From: Nocardioides sp.
Lineage (GTDB): Bacteria > Actinomycetota > Actinomycetes > Propionibacteriales > Nocardioidaceae
Assembly: GCF_030019515.1 (NCBI RefSeq)
Contig: NZ_JASEEQ010000004.1
Location: 186,001-250,000 of the forward strand
DNA: 64,000 nucleotides
Reading direction: 5' to 3'
Positions 47,401 to 56,112 of this stretch are shown here, in pieces; position 1 is the stretch's first letter; every line of letters begins with the position of its first letter. The position numbers were made by a program, and so were the translations under genes. The notes beneath the pieces are model-generated. The model made no database searches and was not told the origin of the DNA. It saw nothing but the letters and a program-made list of their open reading frames with translations.

Positions 47401-47882
47401 TGGCGGAACAGCACGGCGTGGGCGGCGCTCTGGGCCAGACGCTGGTCACCGACCAGCTCCAGGCCGGCGACGGCGTCGCGGCTCAGGCCGAACACCGCGG
47501 CGTGGTCGCTCAGCCAGGCCCGCGCGGCGACGACGGGGTTGCTCGAGGAGGCGCGGGCGAGCACCCCGTCGGCAGGCAGGATCGAGGACGGCGTACCGAA
47601 CTGGTTCCAGCGCAGGTCGACCGCGCCGAGGCGGGCGGCGGCGCTGCGCTGGGCCGCGGACGGGAGCGCGGTGCCGCGGGCGTCGAGGTCGGTGAGCCCG
47701 GCGACCGGGTCGCCGAGGCCGCCGAGCGGGTGCTCGGCGTCGGCGGCGGTCGGGGTGGCGAGAGCCGCGGTGGGGCTCGTGGCGAAGGCGGGGAGCTGAG
47801 CGAGGCCCGGGACCAGGGTGGCGGTCAACAGGGCCAGAGCGGCGGTCCGGTGGCCGCCACGGCGCGAGGGGGAGCGGGTCAT
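44448..47882 (-). CDS. Secreted M36 (fungalysin-type) metalloprotease
   Basis: 1144 residues with a signal peptide (~1-35) and a long propeptide (FTP/PepSY-like, ~50-310, e.g. GLSRDAVAGLELVGDQRL). An Ig-like insertion (~320-400, NDIVVKIFDPAGQLLVSGDLG) resembles a pre-peptidase domain. The zinc site is His648-Glu649-xx-His652 (GHEYTH) with the third ligand in GGAMGESWSDLVAGEY. The C-terminal ~280 residues include a discoidin/F5-8-like beta-sandwich (HPFVAVDLAGGVHTVRRVQVSAM). It should be an autoprocessed extracellular endopeptidase. It lies between the glg genes but seems unrelated to them. Confidence 0.92.
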   Translation of the reverse strand: MTRSPSRRGGHRTAALALLTATLVPGLAQLPAFATSPTAALATPTAADAEHPLGGLGDPVAGLTDLDARGTALPSAAQRSAAARLGAVDLRWNQFGTPSSILPADGVLARASSSNPVVAARAWLSDHAAVFGLSRDAVAGLELVGDQRLAQSAAHAVLFRQRFGELTPALASMVTVGVANGEIAYASSSITKTTGTPPAATLSPVQAWTKAAANLGRTLDADALDQVTSHVADGWTRLSVPGYPQEQLVRLRALALADGTVRPVFETNVLDVQKGSAFAYTLMVDGVTGAVLHRQNQAENSSDAFQFQGEITATDCGPQHEFELTDGNTKEIVAAASAVNVANDIVVKIFDPAGQLLVSGDLGTSPETATYSADSIPAGIYTVQVCPFPDPTAPFLPPGNYVAGVTTSDTAGPSAGDAGFDPRWRYFTANPALDYSADTTPKNSVIGCWFPGSGCTTPTGPFRNVAAPGPWDTVGGSGVGTMTTIGNNANTHEAWASPLTPGGTEQAPVSPTRDYTTPFTDAWNNSGCDPAQLHPGGNDIDATVTNLFVAHNRMHDYAYYLGFTEENYNLQASNFGRGGVDGDQEVGNAQAGALTGGQPSYLGRDNANQITLQDGVPGITNQYLFQPIAGAFYSPCVDGGLDMGIVGHEYTHAISNRMVGGPDEGLTSEQGGAMGESWSDLVAGEYMFSHGYANGGNPWAVGVYATGNKSVAIRDYAINDNPLNYSDYGFDSTGNEVHADGEIWNGTQWEVRQALVKKWNRQFPYTDNALQLRCAQATATRSPLPAGQCPGNRRWVQLVFDSFLLQQGATSMLDARDAMLAADRMRFRGKDLDVMWRAFARRGMGQGASIPNADSGDTTPSFASPRQRNGTVTFRSNRSGRFFVGHYEARATPIADTSDKGKVKTTARLVPGRYRMLYVSQAGGFKRFHLTVRPGAQTVRVHAPTNLAAEKNGARVLDATAGSLNAVALLDGTERTAWGGVTAANVDESHPFVAVDLAGGVHTVRRVQVSAMLNPAPPDPNEIPLAKDPDPDSGSRFTALRRFALEACVSDCDAAKAVWERFYVSPGNAFPAVRPRPVAPNLTLRAFKVPATRAAAIRFVVLENQCTGYAGYAGEQDNDPVNDTDCKTASDRGTIVHAAELQVY

Positions 47883-47974
47883 GATCCGGTCAACGCCGGA
47901 CGACGGGGTTCGTTATGTGACCCCTCCGCGGCCGGCGACGTGACGCGGGCCGCACCGGAGGTCGGCTCCATTCT

Positions 47975-48004
47975 TTGATCGTTCCAACATCCACGATGTA
48001 CGGT
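47975..48004 (+). promoter_or_regulatory. glgP promoter, leaderless
   Basis: TTGATC (47975-47980) and TACGGT (47999-48004) are 18 bases apart, and the -10 ends six bases before the GTG at 48011. This argues against the upstream in-frame TTG (47975) and ATG (47996) as starts, since both lie inside the promoter. Confidence 0.6.
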
Positions 48005-48010
48005 CGCCGG

Positions 48011-50596
48011 GTGCGTGCGATCCGTCGATTCACCGTCCGTCCCGTCCTGCCCTCGACGCTCGCCGGCCTGGGCCGTCTCGCCGGCAACCTGCGGTGGTCC
48101 TGGGACCCCGAGTCGCAGGACGTCTTCGAGTCCGTCGACCCCGTGCTGTGGGAGTCCACGGGACGCGATCCGGTCAAGCTCCTGGGCGCCGTCGGCCGGC
48201 GACGTCTCGAGGAGCTGGCCGCCGACGAGGGCTTCCTGGCTCGACTCGGTGTGGCCGTCGACCACCTGGACCAGTACCTGACCGGCGACCGGTGGTACCA
48301 GCGCCGGCTCGCGGCCGGTGACGAGGGGCCGCGGGCGATCGGCTACTTCTCCCCGGAGTTCGGGATCACCGCCGTGCTGCCGCAGTACTCCGGCGGCCTC
48401 GGCATCCTCGCCGGCGACCACCTCAAGGCGGCCAGCGATCTCGGCGTGCCGATCGTCGGCGTCGGCCTGCTCTACCGCCACGGCTACTTCAAGCAGGCCC
48501 TCTCCCGCGAGGGCTGGCAGCAGGAGACCTACCCGGTCCTCGATCCCGACGGCCTGCCGATCTCGCTGCTGCGCGAGGAGAACGGCGCCCGCGCGATGAT
48601 CAGCGTCGCCCTTCCCGACGGTCCCGAGCTGCTGGCCCGGATCTGGGTCGCCAGCGTCGGCCGGGTGCCGCTGCTGATGCTCGACACCGACGTCGAGGGC
48701 AACCCCGACCACTACCGCGACGTGACCGACCGCCTGTACGGCGGCAACAGCGAGCACCGGCTGCGCCAGGAGCTGCTGCTCGGCGTCGGGGGCGTGCGCG
48801 CTCTGCGCGCCTACTCCCGGATCACCGGCCACCCCGCGCCCGAGGTGTTCCACACCAACGAGGGCCACGCCGGCTTCCTCGGGCTCGAGCGGATCCGGGA
48901 GCTCACCGTGGCCGAGGGCGGCCCGCAGCTCGACTTCGACACCGCGCTCGAGGTCAGTCGCGCCTCCACGGTGTTCACCACCCACACCCCGGTGCCCGCC
49001 GGCATCGACCGGTTCCCGCTGACCCTGGTCGAGCAGTACTTCAGCGAGGCCGGCCCGACGCCCGGCGTACCCGTCGAGCGGGTGCTCGCGCTGGGCAGCG
49101 AGGACTACGAGGGCGGCGACCCGGCGGTCTTCAACATGGCCGTCATGGGCTTCCGCCTCGCGCAGCGCGCGAACGGCGTCTCCCAGCTGCACGGCCACGT
49201 CAGCCGCGAGATGTTCAACGGCCTGTGGCCCGCCTTCGACGAGGCCGAGGTGCCGATCGGGTCGATCACGAACGGCGTGCACGCCCCGACCTGGGTCGCC
49301 CGCGAGGTGATCGAGCTGGCCACCGCCCAGGGCGCCGACCCGGAGTCCGACGACACCAGCGGGTTCTGGGCGGCGGCGGACAAGGTGCCTGGCCCCGAGA
49401 TCTGGGCCGTCAAGCGGGTGCTGCGCGAGCGGCTCGTGGTCGACGCCCGCCGGCGGCTGCGCCGGTCCTGGCAGAAGCGTGGTGCGGCCAAGGCCGAGCT
49501 GAGCTGGATCGACAACGCGCTGGACCCCGACGTGCTGACGATCGGCTTCGCGCGGCGCGCGGCGTCGTACAAGCGGCTCACGCTGATGATGCGCGAGCCC
49601 GAGCGGCTCAAGTCGCTGCTGCTGCACCCCGAGCGGCCGATCCAGCTGGTCATCGCCGGCAAGGCGCACCCGGCGGACGACGGCGGCAAGAAGCTGATCC
49701 AGGACATCGTCAGGCTCTCCGACGACCCGGAGATCCGGCACCGCATCGTGTTCCTGCCCAACTACGACATCGCGATGGCCAAGCCGCTCTACCCGGGCTG
49801 CGACGTGTGGCTGAACAACCCGCTGCGCCCCTACGAGGCCTGTGGCACCTCGGGCATGAAGGCCGCGCTCAACGGCGGCCTGAACCTCTCGGTGCTCGAC
49901 GGTTGGTGGGACGAGTGGTACGACGGCGACAACGGCTGGGCGATCCCGACCGCCGACGGCGTCGAGGACCCCGACCACCGCGACGACCTCGAGGCCGCCG
50001 CGCTCTACGACCTGATCGAGAACGACGTCGCCCCGCGGTTCTACGACGTGGACGGCGAGGGCGTGCCGACGCGCTGGCTCGAGATGACCCGGCACACGCT
50101 GAAGTCGCTCGGCCCGAAGGTGCTCGCCACCCGGATGGTCCGCGACTACGTGCGCCAGCTCTACACACCGGCGTGCGTCACCGCGCACCGGCTGAACTCC
50201 GACTACCACGGCGCCGCCGAGCTGGCCGCCTGGAAGAAGAAGGTCCGGACCGGCTGGTCGAACGTCCGGGTCGAGCACGTCGAGAGCAGCGGGGTCGGCG
50301 ACGCCCCCGAGGTCGGCGACCAGATGAGCGTGCGGGCCTTCGTCACCCTCGGCCCGCTCGCCCCCGAGGACGTCGAGGTGCAGCTGCTGCACGGCAAGAC
50401 CAACGGCGAGGACGAGCTGGTCGAGACGCTCGTGGACCGGCTGCGCGTGGTCGAGTCCTACGAGGGCGGCCGGCACCGCTTCGACGGCGACGTCGTCCTG
50501 GACCACTCCGGGTCGTTCGGCTACACCGTGCGGATCGTGCCGCGCAACGACGTGCTCGCCTCACCCGCCGAGCTCGGCCTGGTGGCGCTGGCCTAG
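48011..50596 (+). CDS. glgP: Alpha-glucan (glycogen/maltodextrin) phosphorylase
   Basis: 861 residues from GTG, beginning RAIRRFTVRPVLP as in the family. The N-terminal DUF3417 segment (LAGLGRLAGNLRWSWDPESQDVF) marks the short actinobacterial/archaeal-type phosphorylase. Diagnostic regions: YFSPEFGITAVLPQYSGGLGILAGDHLKAASDLG, FHTNEGHAGFL, NGVHAPTW, FARRAASYKR and the pyridoxal-phosphate region PYEACGTSGMKAALNGGLN. It removes glucose-1-phosphate from alpha-1,4-glucan ends. It is divergent from the M36 gene and convergent with glgX, which removes the limit branches. Confidence 0.94.
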   Translation: MRAIRRFTVRPVLPSTLAGLGRLAGNLRWSWDPESQDVFESVDPVLWESTGRDPVKLLGAVGRRRLEELAADEGFLARLGVAVDHLDQYLTGDRWYQRRLAAGDEGPRAIGYFSPEFGITAVLPQYSGGLGILAGDHLKAASDLGVPIVGVGLLYRHGYFKQALSREGWQQETYPVLDPDGLPISLLREENGARAMISVALPDGPELLARIWVASVGRVPLLMLDTDVEGNPDHYRDVTDRLYGGNSEHRLRQELLLGVGGVRALRAYSRITGHPAPEVFHTNEGHAGFLGLERIRELTVAEGGPQLDFDTALEVSRASTVFTTHTPVPAGIDRFPLTLVEQYFSEAGPTPGVPVERVLALGSEDYEGGDPAVFNMAVMGFRLAQRANGVSQLHGHVSREMFNGLWPAFDEAEVPIGSITNGVHAPTWVAREVIELATAQGADPESDDTSGFWAAADKVPGPEIWAVKRVLRERLVVDARRRLRRSWQKRGAAKAELSWIDNALDPDVLTIGFARRAASYKRLTLMMREPERLKSLLLHPERPIQLVIAGKAHPADDGGKKLIQDIVRLSDDPEIRHRIVFLPNYDIAMAKPLYPGCDVWLNNPLRPYEACGTSGMKAALNGGLNLSVLDGWWDEWYDGDNGWAIPTADGVEDPDHRDDLEAAALYDLIENDVAPRFYDVDGEGVPTRWLEMTRHTLKSLGPKVLATRMVRDYVRQLYTPACVTAHRLNSDYHGAAELAAWKKKVRTGWSNVRVEHVESSGVGDAPEVGDQMSVRAFVTLGPLAPEDVEVQLLHGKTNGEDELVETLVDRLRVVESYEGGRHRFDGDVVLDHSGSFGYTVRIVPRNDVLASPAELGLVALA

Positions 50597-50598
50597 CG

Positions 50599-50813
50599 GG
50601 GACGCGCAAGCGGACCCGCTGATGGTGGTCGAGCAAGGCGCGCGACTGAGGAACGAAGTCGCGACCGCCGTGTCGAGACCCATCGTGCTCGTGGAGCACT
50701 GCTCCGGTGGAGGCTGCTGGTCGGCTCACCGGGTCGCGACACACTCCGTCGCGACCGCCTTCGTCGGTCGCGCTCGCTGCTCGACCACCGACGATCAGTC
50801 CGCTTCGCGTCCC
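50599..50813. repeat. Large imperfect inverted repeat of GGTCGAG-type elements (copies C and D)
   Basis: The left end (GGGGACGCG, AAGCGGAC, TGGTCGAGCA) is mirrored by the right end (complement of 50770-50813), so about 70-80 bp at each end can pair imperfectly. Copy C is 50627-50680; copy D is 50732-50786 in inverse orientation. It fills the space between convergent glgP and glgX and has no credible gene. Confidence 0.65.
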
Positions 50814-50816
50814 TGA

Positions 50817-52982
50817 TCAGCTCTCGCGGAAGACGACGACGGTGCGCCGTCCGATGTGCAGCTCGTCGCCGGCCTTGATCGAGGTGCCGACCGGGAGCCG
50901 GTAGTCGGTGGAGAGGACCACCTCGCCCGCGTGCACCCAGTCGTTCTCGGGCAGGGCGACCCGCAGCGGCAGCCAGTCGGAGTTGAACCACAGCACGAAG
51001 GACTTGTCGACCTGCTGCTCGCCGCGCGGGCCGGGCGCACGGAGCGGCGCGCCGGAGACGAACATGCCGACCGCGCGCAGGGTCGGGTCGTGCCAGTCGT
51101 CGCCGGTCATCTCCCGGCCGGAGGGGTGCAGCCAGGCCAGGTCCTTCGGGCCGCCGAGCATCGTCGGCCGGCCCTCGAACCAGTGCCGCTGCCGCAGCGC
51201 CGGGTGCTCGCGGCGCAGCCGGAGCGCCGTCTTGGTGATCTCGTAGACGTCGAGCCACGCGTCGTCGGGGCGCCAGTCGATCCAGGACGTCTCGTTGTCC
51301 TGGGCGTAGGCGTTGTTGTTCCCGCCCTGGGTGCGGCCCCGCTCGTCGCCGGCGGTGATCATCGGCACGCCGTTGGACAGGCACAGCGTCGCCATCATGT
51401 TCGCGACCTGGCGGCGACGGATGGCCACGAGCGCCGGGTCGTGGCTCTCGCCCTCGACGCCGTGGTTCCAGGAGCGGTTGTTGTCCGTGCCGTCCCGGTT
51501 GCCCTCGCCGTTCGCCTCGTTGCGCTTGTGCTCGTAGGTGACCAGGTCGCGCATCGTGAAGCCGTCGTGGGCGGCGACGAAGTTGATCGAGGCGTACGGC
51601 GACCGCCCGTCGTCGAGGTACAGGTCCGAGGACCCGGCCAGCCGGGTGGCGACCCCGCGGATGCCCGAGGTGTGGTTGCGCCAGAAGTCGCGGATCTCGT
51701 CGCGGTACTGGTCGTTCCACTCCACCCACGGCGGCGGGAACTCACCGACCCGGTAGCCGTCCATCGACGCGTCCCACGGCTCGGCGATCAGCTTGACGTG
51801 CCGCAGGATCGGGTCCTGGCCGATCGCGGTGAGCAGGTGGCTGCGCATGTCGATCCGCCGGTGCACCCGGGTCAGCGCGGACATCAGGTCGAACCGGAAG
51901 CCGTCGACGTGCATCTCGGTGACCCAGTAGCGCAGCGAGTCGAGGATCAGTCGCAGCGCGAACGGGTTCGAGGCGTCGACGGTGTTGCCGCACCCGGTGA
52001 CGTCCCAGTAGGCGTCCTCGAACGGCTCGGCGTGCCCGTCCCCGCCGGTCCGGTAGTAGAAGCCCCGGTCGTCGAGACCGCGGAAGGACAGCGTGGGACC
52101 GGTGGTGCCGGCCTCGGCGGTGTGGTTGTAGACGACGTCGAGGATCACCTCGATGCCGGCCGCGTGGAGCGCCTTGACCATGGCCTTGAACTCGGTGACC
52201 TGCTGGCCGCGGTCGCCGGCGGACGAGTAGGCGTTGTGGGGGGCGAAGAACCCGATCGAGTTGTAGCCCCAGTAGTTGACCAGTCCGCGCTCCAGCAGCG
52301 AGGTCTCCGAGACGAACTGGTGGATCGGCAGCAGCTCGACCGCGGTGATCCCGAGGTCCTTGAGGTAGTCGACGACGGCCGGCGTCGCGAGCCCGGCGTA
52401 GGTGCCCCGCAGCTCCTCGGGCACCCGGTCGTGCAGCATGGTCATGCCCTTGACGTGCATCTCGTAGATCGCCGAGTCCTGCCACGGGTGCCGCGGAGGC
52501 GCGTCGTCGCCCCAGTCGAAGCGGTCGTCGCCGAGGACCACGCTCGTCGGCACGTACGGCGCGGAGTCGGTCTCGCTGCGCCGGTCCGGCTCGCCCGCGA
52601 CGTACCCGAAGATGGCCGGGTCGAGCGTCAGGTCGCCGGAGATCGCCCGGGCGAACGGGTCGAGCAGCAGCTTGTCCGGGTTGAAGCGCAGCCCCTGGGT
52701 GGGGTCCCACGGCCCCTCGACGCGGTAGCCGTAGCGGGTGCCGGGGGTGATGCCCGGGATCGCGCCGTGCCAGATGCCGAGCTCCTGCTCGGTGAGCGGG
52801 TGTCGCTGCTCACCGCCCTCCTCGTCGATGACGCAGACCCACGCGGCGGTCGCCCGCGGTGCGTGCACCGCGAAGTTCGTCGCCTCCGCGGACCAGGTCG
52901 AGCCCAGCGGCCAGCTGCGCCCCGGCCAGACCGGGGTGCGCTCGCCGCGGTCGCGCCAGAGTCCGGGGGTCACCCGCGCCAT
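50817..52982 (-). CDS. glgX: Glycogen debranching enzyme (isoamylase type)
   Basis: 721 residues starting MARVTPGLWRDR; a GTG six codons upstream lacks a ribosome site. CBM48 region (WPLGSTWSAEATNFAVHAPRA, GTRYGYRVEGPWDP) then the GH13_11 barrel: ILDVVYNHTAEAG, nucleophile Asp in DGFRFDLMSAL, Glu in KLIAEPWDA, Asp in NFVAAHDGFTMRDL, and PMITAGDERGRTQGGNNNAYAQDN. It hydrolyses alpha-1,6 branches left by phosphorylase. C-terminal beta domain ends IGRRTVVVFRES. Confidence 0.95.
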   Translation of the reverse strand: MARVTPGLWRDRGERTPVWPGRSWPLGSTWSAEATNFAVHAPRATAAWVCVIDEEGGEQRHPLTEQELGIWHGAIPGITPGTRYGYRVEGPWDPTQGLRFNPDKLLLDPFARAISGDLTLDPAIFGYVAGEPDRRSETDSAPYVPTSVVLGDDRFDWGDDAPPRHPWQDSAIYEMHVKGMTMLHDRVPEELRGTYAGLATPAVVDYLKDLGITAVELLPIHQFVSETSLLERGLVNYWGYNSIGFFAPHNAYSSAGDRGQQVTEFKAMVKALHAAGIEVILDVVYNHTAEAGTTGPTLSFRGLDDRGFYYRTGGDGHAEPFEDAYWDVTGCGNTVDASNPFALRLILDSLRYWVTEMHVDGFRFDLMSALTRVHRRIDMRSHLLTAIGQDPILRHVKLIAEPWDASMDGYRVGEFPPPWVEWNDQYRDEIRDFWRNHTSGIRGVATRLAGSSDLYLDDGRSPYASINFVAAHDGFTMRDLVTYEHKRNEANGEGNRDGTDNNRSWNHGVEGESHDPALVAIRRRQVANMMATLCLSNGVPMITAGDERGRTQGGNNNAYAQDNETSWIDWRPDDAWLDVYEITKTALRLRREHPALRQRHWFEGRPTMLGGPKDLAWLHPSGREMTGDDWHDPTLRAVGMFVSGAPLRAPGPRGEQQVDKSFVLWFNSDWLPLRVALPENDWVHAGEVVLSTDYRLPVGTSIKAGDELHIGRRTVVVFRES

Positions 52983-53058
52983 TGTTCCCGATGACGGCAC
53001 AATGCCGGAGATCGACTACCGAGAACGACGACCAGGACAGAGAGAGGCGGATCACGGC

Positions 53059-53838
53059 ATGGGTGAGTTCGTACGACTGGAGGTGGCCGACGGGGTCGGC
53101 ACGATCCGGCTGGACCGGCCGAAGATGAACGCCCTGAACGTGCAGGTGCAGGAGGAGATCCGCGCGGCGGCGGTCGAGGCCACCGAGCGCGACGACGTCA
53201 AGGCGGTGGTCCTGTACGGCGGGGAGCGGGTCTTCGCGGCCGGCGCGGACATCAAGGAGATGGCCGACATGTCCTACACCGACATGGTCAAGCGGTCCGG
53301 CCCGCTGCAGTCCTCCCTCGGCGCGGTGGCCCGCATCCCGAAGCCGGTGGTCGCCGCGATCACCGGGTACGCGCTGGGCGGCGGCTGTGAGCTGGCGCTG
53401 TGCGCGGACGTCCGGTTCGCCGCCGAGGACGCGGTCCTCGGCCAGCCCGAGGTGCTGCTCGGCATCATCCCGGGGGCCGGCGGTACCCAGCGGCTGACCC
53501 GGCTGGTCGGCCCGAGCAAGGCGAAGGACATCATCTTCACCGGGCGCTTCGTCAAGGCCGACGAGGCGCTGGCGATCGGACTGGTCGACCGGCTGTTCCC
53601 GGCCGCCTCGGTCTACGACGAGGCGCTCGCCTGGGCCCGCCGGTTCGCCGGCGCCGCGTCGTACGCCCTGCGCGCCGCGAAGGAGAGCATCGACCGCGGC
53701 CTCGAGGTGGACCTGGAGACCGGGCTGGAGATAGAGCGGCAGCAGTTCGCGGCGCTGTTCGCGACCGAGGACCGTTCGACCGGTATGCGATCCTTCGTCG
53801 AGAACGGACCGGGCAAGGCGCAGTTCGAGGGCAGGTGA
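53059..53838 (+). CDS. Enoyl-CoA hydratase/isomerase
   Basis: 259 residues starting MGEFVRLEV with GAGAGGCGG upstream. Crotonase motifs: AGADIKEMADM (first oxyanion NH), ALGGGCELALCADVRFAAEDAVLGQPEVLLGIIPGAGGTQRL with both Glu residues of a hydratase (GGGCEL and GQPEV). C-terminal AKESIDRGLEVDLETGL and RSFVENGPGKAQFEGR are typical. It should hydrate 2-enoyl-CoA to 3-hydroxyacyl-CoA in beta-oxidation, working with the dehydrogenase, thiolase and ETF of this window. It is eight bases from the next small gene. Confidence 0.92.
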   Translation: MGEFVRLEVADGVGTIRLDRPKMNALNVQVQEEIRAAAVEATERDDVKAVVLYGGERVFAAGADIKEMADMSYTDMVKRSGPLQSSLGAVARIPKPVVAAITGYALGGGCELALCADVRFAAEDAVLGQPEVLLGIIPGAGGTQRLTRLVGPSKAKDIIFTGRFVKADEALAIGLVDRLFPAASVYDEALAWARRFAGAASYALRAAKESIDRGLEVDLETGLEIERQQFAALFATEDRSTGMRSFVENGPGKAQFEGR

Positions 53839-53845
53839 GCGGTAC

Positions 53846-54178
53846 GTGGTGGATCGCAAGGCGTTGACGGCGCGACGGGGCTCCCGGGTGCGCGCCCGTG
53901 CGGCCCAGGTGGTGTGGCTCCTCGCGGTGCTGTGCGCGCTGGTCCTCGCCGTCGGGGCGCTGTGCATCGCGCTCGACGCCAACCGGGACAACGCGCTGGT
54001 CAAGCTCGTGCTGGACGTCGCCGACGTCGTGGACCTCGAGGTCTTCTCCCGCGACAACGGCATCTTCAAGTTCGAGGGGGGCGACGCGGAGACCAAGAAC
54101 GCGCTGGCCAACTGGGGGCTGGGCGCCATCGCGTACCTGGTCGTCGGGCGGCTGCTGGAGCGGGTCGTCCGTCCCTGA
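53846..54178 (+). CDS. Small two-span membrane protein
   Basis: 110 residues, GTG start. An Arg-rich N-terminus precedes one membrane helix (~22-46), a ~45-residue loop that includes VDLEVFSRDNGIFKFEGGDAETKNAL, and a second helix near the end. Related small proteins are common before or near etf genes in actinobacteria, but I cannot assign a function. Probably co-transcribed with the hydratase. Confidence 0.75.
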   Translation: MVDRKALTARRGSRVRARAAQVVWLLAVLCALVLAVGALCIALDANRDNALVKLVLDVADVVDLEVFSRDNGIFKFEGGDAETKNALANWGLGAIAYLVVGRLLERVVRP

Positions 54179-54326
54179 GCCGGGCCTGATCCGGGCCGGC
54201 TCCGGGTCGGACGCTGACAGTGCCGCTGTGACAAAGCCAACCCCACCGCGAGTTTCGACCACCGGGGCGCGACGGTAGCCTCACGACCAACCGAGTGCAC
54301 AGGAGGGGCCGAACCGGCCACACACC

Positions 54327-55127
54327 ATGAACATTGTCGTCTGTGTGAAGTACGTGCCCGACGCCACTGCCGATCGGCAGTTCGAGTCGGACAACACCGT
54401 GGACCGCGTCGGCGTCGACGGGCTCCTCTCCGAGCTCGACGAGTACGCCGTCGAGCAGGCCCTCCAGCTGAAGGAGAAGGCCGGCGGCGAGGACACCACC
54501 GTCACCGCGCTGTGCGTGGGACCCGAGAAGGCCGTCGACGCGGTGCGCAAGGCGCTGCAGATGGGCGCCGACCAGGGCATCCACGTCGTCGACGACGCCG
54601 TCGCGGGCTCCGACGCCGCCGCCACCTCGCTGGTGCTGGCCAAGGCCGTCGAGAAGGCAGGTGCGGAGAAGAAGGTCGACCTCGTCGTGTGCGGCATGGC
54701 CTCGACCGACGCCGACATGGGCGTGGTGCCGGCGATGCTCGCCGAGCGCCTGAGCCTGCCCCAGGTCACCCTCGCCTCGGTCATCGAGACCCAGGGCGAC
54801 CAGGTGCGCGTCAAGCGCGACGGCGACACCGCGACCGAGGTCATCGGCGCCGCGATGCCGCTGGTCCTCTCGGTCACCGACCAGTCGGGCGAGGCCCGCT
54901 ACCCGTCCTTCAAGGGCATCATGGCTGCGAAGAAGAAGCCGCTCGAGACCTGGTCGCTCGCGGACCTGGGCGTCGACGCGGGCCAGGTCGGCCTGTCGGT
55001 GGCGTGGACCGAGGTCGCCGAGACCACGGCCCGGCCGCCGCGCACCGCCGGCGAGATCGTCAAGGACGAGGACGGCTCGGGCGCTACGGCGCTGGCCGAC
55101 TTCCTCGCCGCCAAGAAGTTCATCTGA
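54327..55127 (+). CDS. etfB: Electron transfer flavoprotein beta subunit
   Basis: 266 residues with the canonical start MNIVVCVKYVPD. Further marks: DEYAVEQALQLKEKAGGEDTTVTALCVGP, DLVVCGMASTDADMGVVPAMLAERLSLPQVT and LPLVLSVTDQSGEARYPSFKGIMAAKKKPLE-type signature (here MPLVLSVTD, YPSFKGIMAA). It binds AMP and, with EtfA, takes electrons from acyl-CoA dehydrogenases. TAGCCT at 54276 is a possible -10. AGGAGGGG at 54301 lies 18 bases before the ATG, unusually far for a ribosome site. Confidence 0.95.
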   Translation: MNIVVCVKYVPDATADRQFESDNTVDRVGVDGLLSELDEYAVEQALQLKEKAGGEDTTVTALCVGPEKAVDAVRKALQMGADQGIHVVDDAVAGSDAAATSLVLAKAVEKAGAEKKVDLVVCGMASTDADMGVVPAMLAERLSLPQVTLASVIETQGDQVRVKRDGDTATEVIGAAMPLVLSVTDQSGEARYPSFKGIMAAKKKPLETWSLADLGVDAGQVGLSVAWTEVAETTARPPRTAGEIVKDEDGSGATALADFLAAKKFI

Positions 55128-55147
55128 GCGTCTGAGGAGCTGACCAA

Positions 55148-56101
55148 GTGTCTGAAGTTCTCGTTCTCATCGACCACGTCGACGGCGCGGTGCGCAAGCC
55201 GACGTACGAGCTCCTGACCATCGCCAAGCGGCTCGGCGAGCCGTCGGCGGTCTTCATCGGTGGCTCGGCTCAGGGCGCTGACGTGGCCGAGAAGGTGAAG
55301 AAGTACGGCGCCGAGAAGGTCTACGTCGTCGACGACGCGCAGATCAAGGGCTACCTCGTGGCGCCCAAGGCCGAGGCCCTCCAGCAGCTGGCGGAGAAGA
55401 CCTCGCCGGCGGCGATCCTGATCCCCTCCACCATGGAGGGCAAGGAGATCGCCGGTCGCCTCGCGATCAAGATCGAGTCGGGCCTGATCACCGACGCGGT
55501 CGACGTGGAGGCCGACGGCACCACGACCCAGTCCGTGTTCGCGGGCAACTACACCGTCAAGGCCAAGGTCACGACGGGCACCCCGATCATCACCGTCAAG
55601 CCGAACTCCGCCGCGCCGGAGGAGGCCGCCGGTGCCGGCACGGTCGAGGAGTTCGCAGCGACGGTGTCCGACGCCGCGAAGGGCGCGCAGATCGTGGCGT
55701 CGCAGCCGCGGAAGGCCACCGGGCGTCCCGAGCTGACCGAGGCCGCGATCGTGGTCGCCGGCGGTCGTGGCACGGGCGGCAACTTCGAGTCCGTCGAGGG
55801 CCTTGCCGACGCCCTGGGCGGCGCGGTCGGCGCCTCGCGCGCCGCGGTCGACTCCGGCTGGATCCCGCACACCTTCCAGATCGGCCAGACCGGCAAGACC
55901 GTCTCGCCGCAGCTCTACGTGGCCACCGGCATCTCCGGCGCCATCCAGCACCGGGCCGGCATGCAGACCTCCAAGACGATCGTCGCGGTCAACAAGGACG
56001 AGGAGGCGCCGATCTTCGAGCTGGTCGACTTCGGCGTCGTGGGCGACCTGCACACGGTCCTCCCCGCGCTGACCGAGGAAGTCACCAAGCGCAAGGGCTG
56101 A
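55148..56101 (+). CDS. etfA: Electron transfer flavoprotein alpha subunit
   Basis: 317 residues, GTG start with GAGGAG upstream, 20 bp after etfB. N-terminal domain: [11 protein letters not shown], then [31 protein letters not shown]. The C-terminal FAD domain has [68 protein letters not shown] and [24 protein letters not shown]. EtfAB passes electrons to ETF-quinone oxidoreductase in fatty acid and amino acid oxidation. Confidence 0.95.
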   Translation: MSEVLVLIDHVDGAVRKPTYELLTIAKRLGEPSAVFIGGSAQGADVAEKVKKYGAEKVYVVDDAQIKGYLVAPKAEALQQLAEKTSPAAILIPSTMEGKEIAGRLAIKIESGLITDAVDVEADGTTTQSVFAGNYTVKAKVTTGTPIITVKPNSAAPEEAAGAGTVEEFAATVSDAAKGAQIVASQPRKATGRPELTEAAIVVAGGRGTGGNFESVEGLADALGGAVGASRAAVDSGWIPHTFQIGQTGKTVSPQLYVATGISGAIQHRAGMQTSKTIVAVNKDEEAPIFELVDFGVVGDLHTVLPALTEEVTKRKG

Positions 56102-56112
56102 GCGAGACTCCC

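Noticed and set aside
47975..48010. TTG or ATG start for glgP
   Set aside because: Both lie inside the -35/-10 promoter; the family N-terminus begins at the GTG at 48011.
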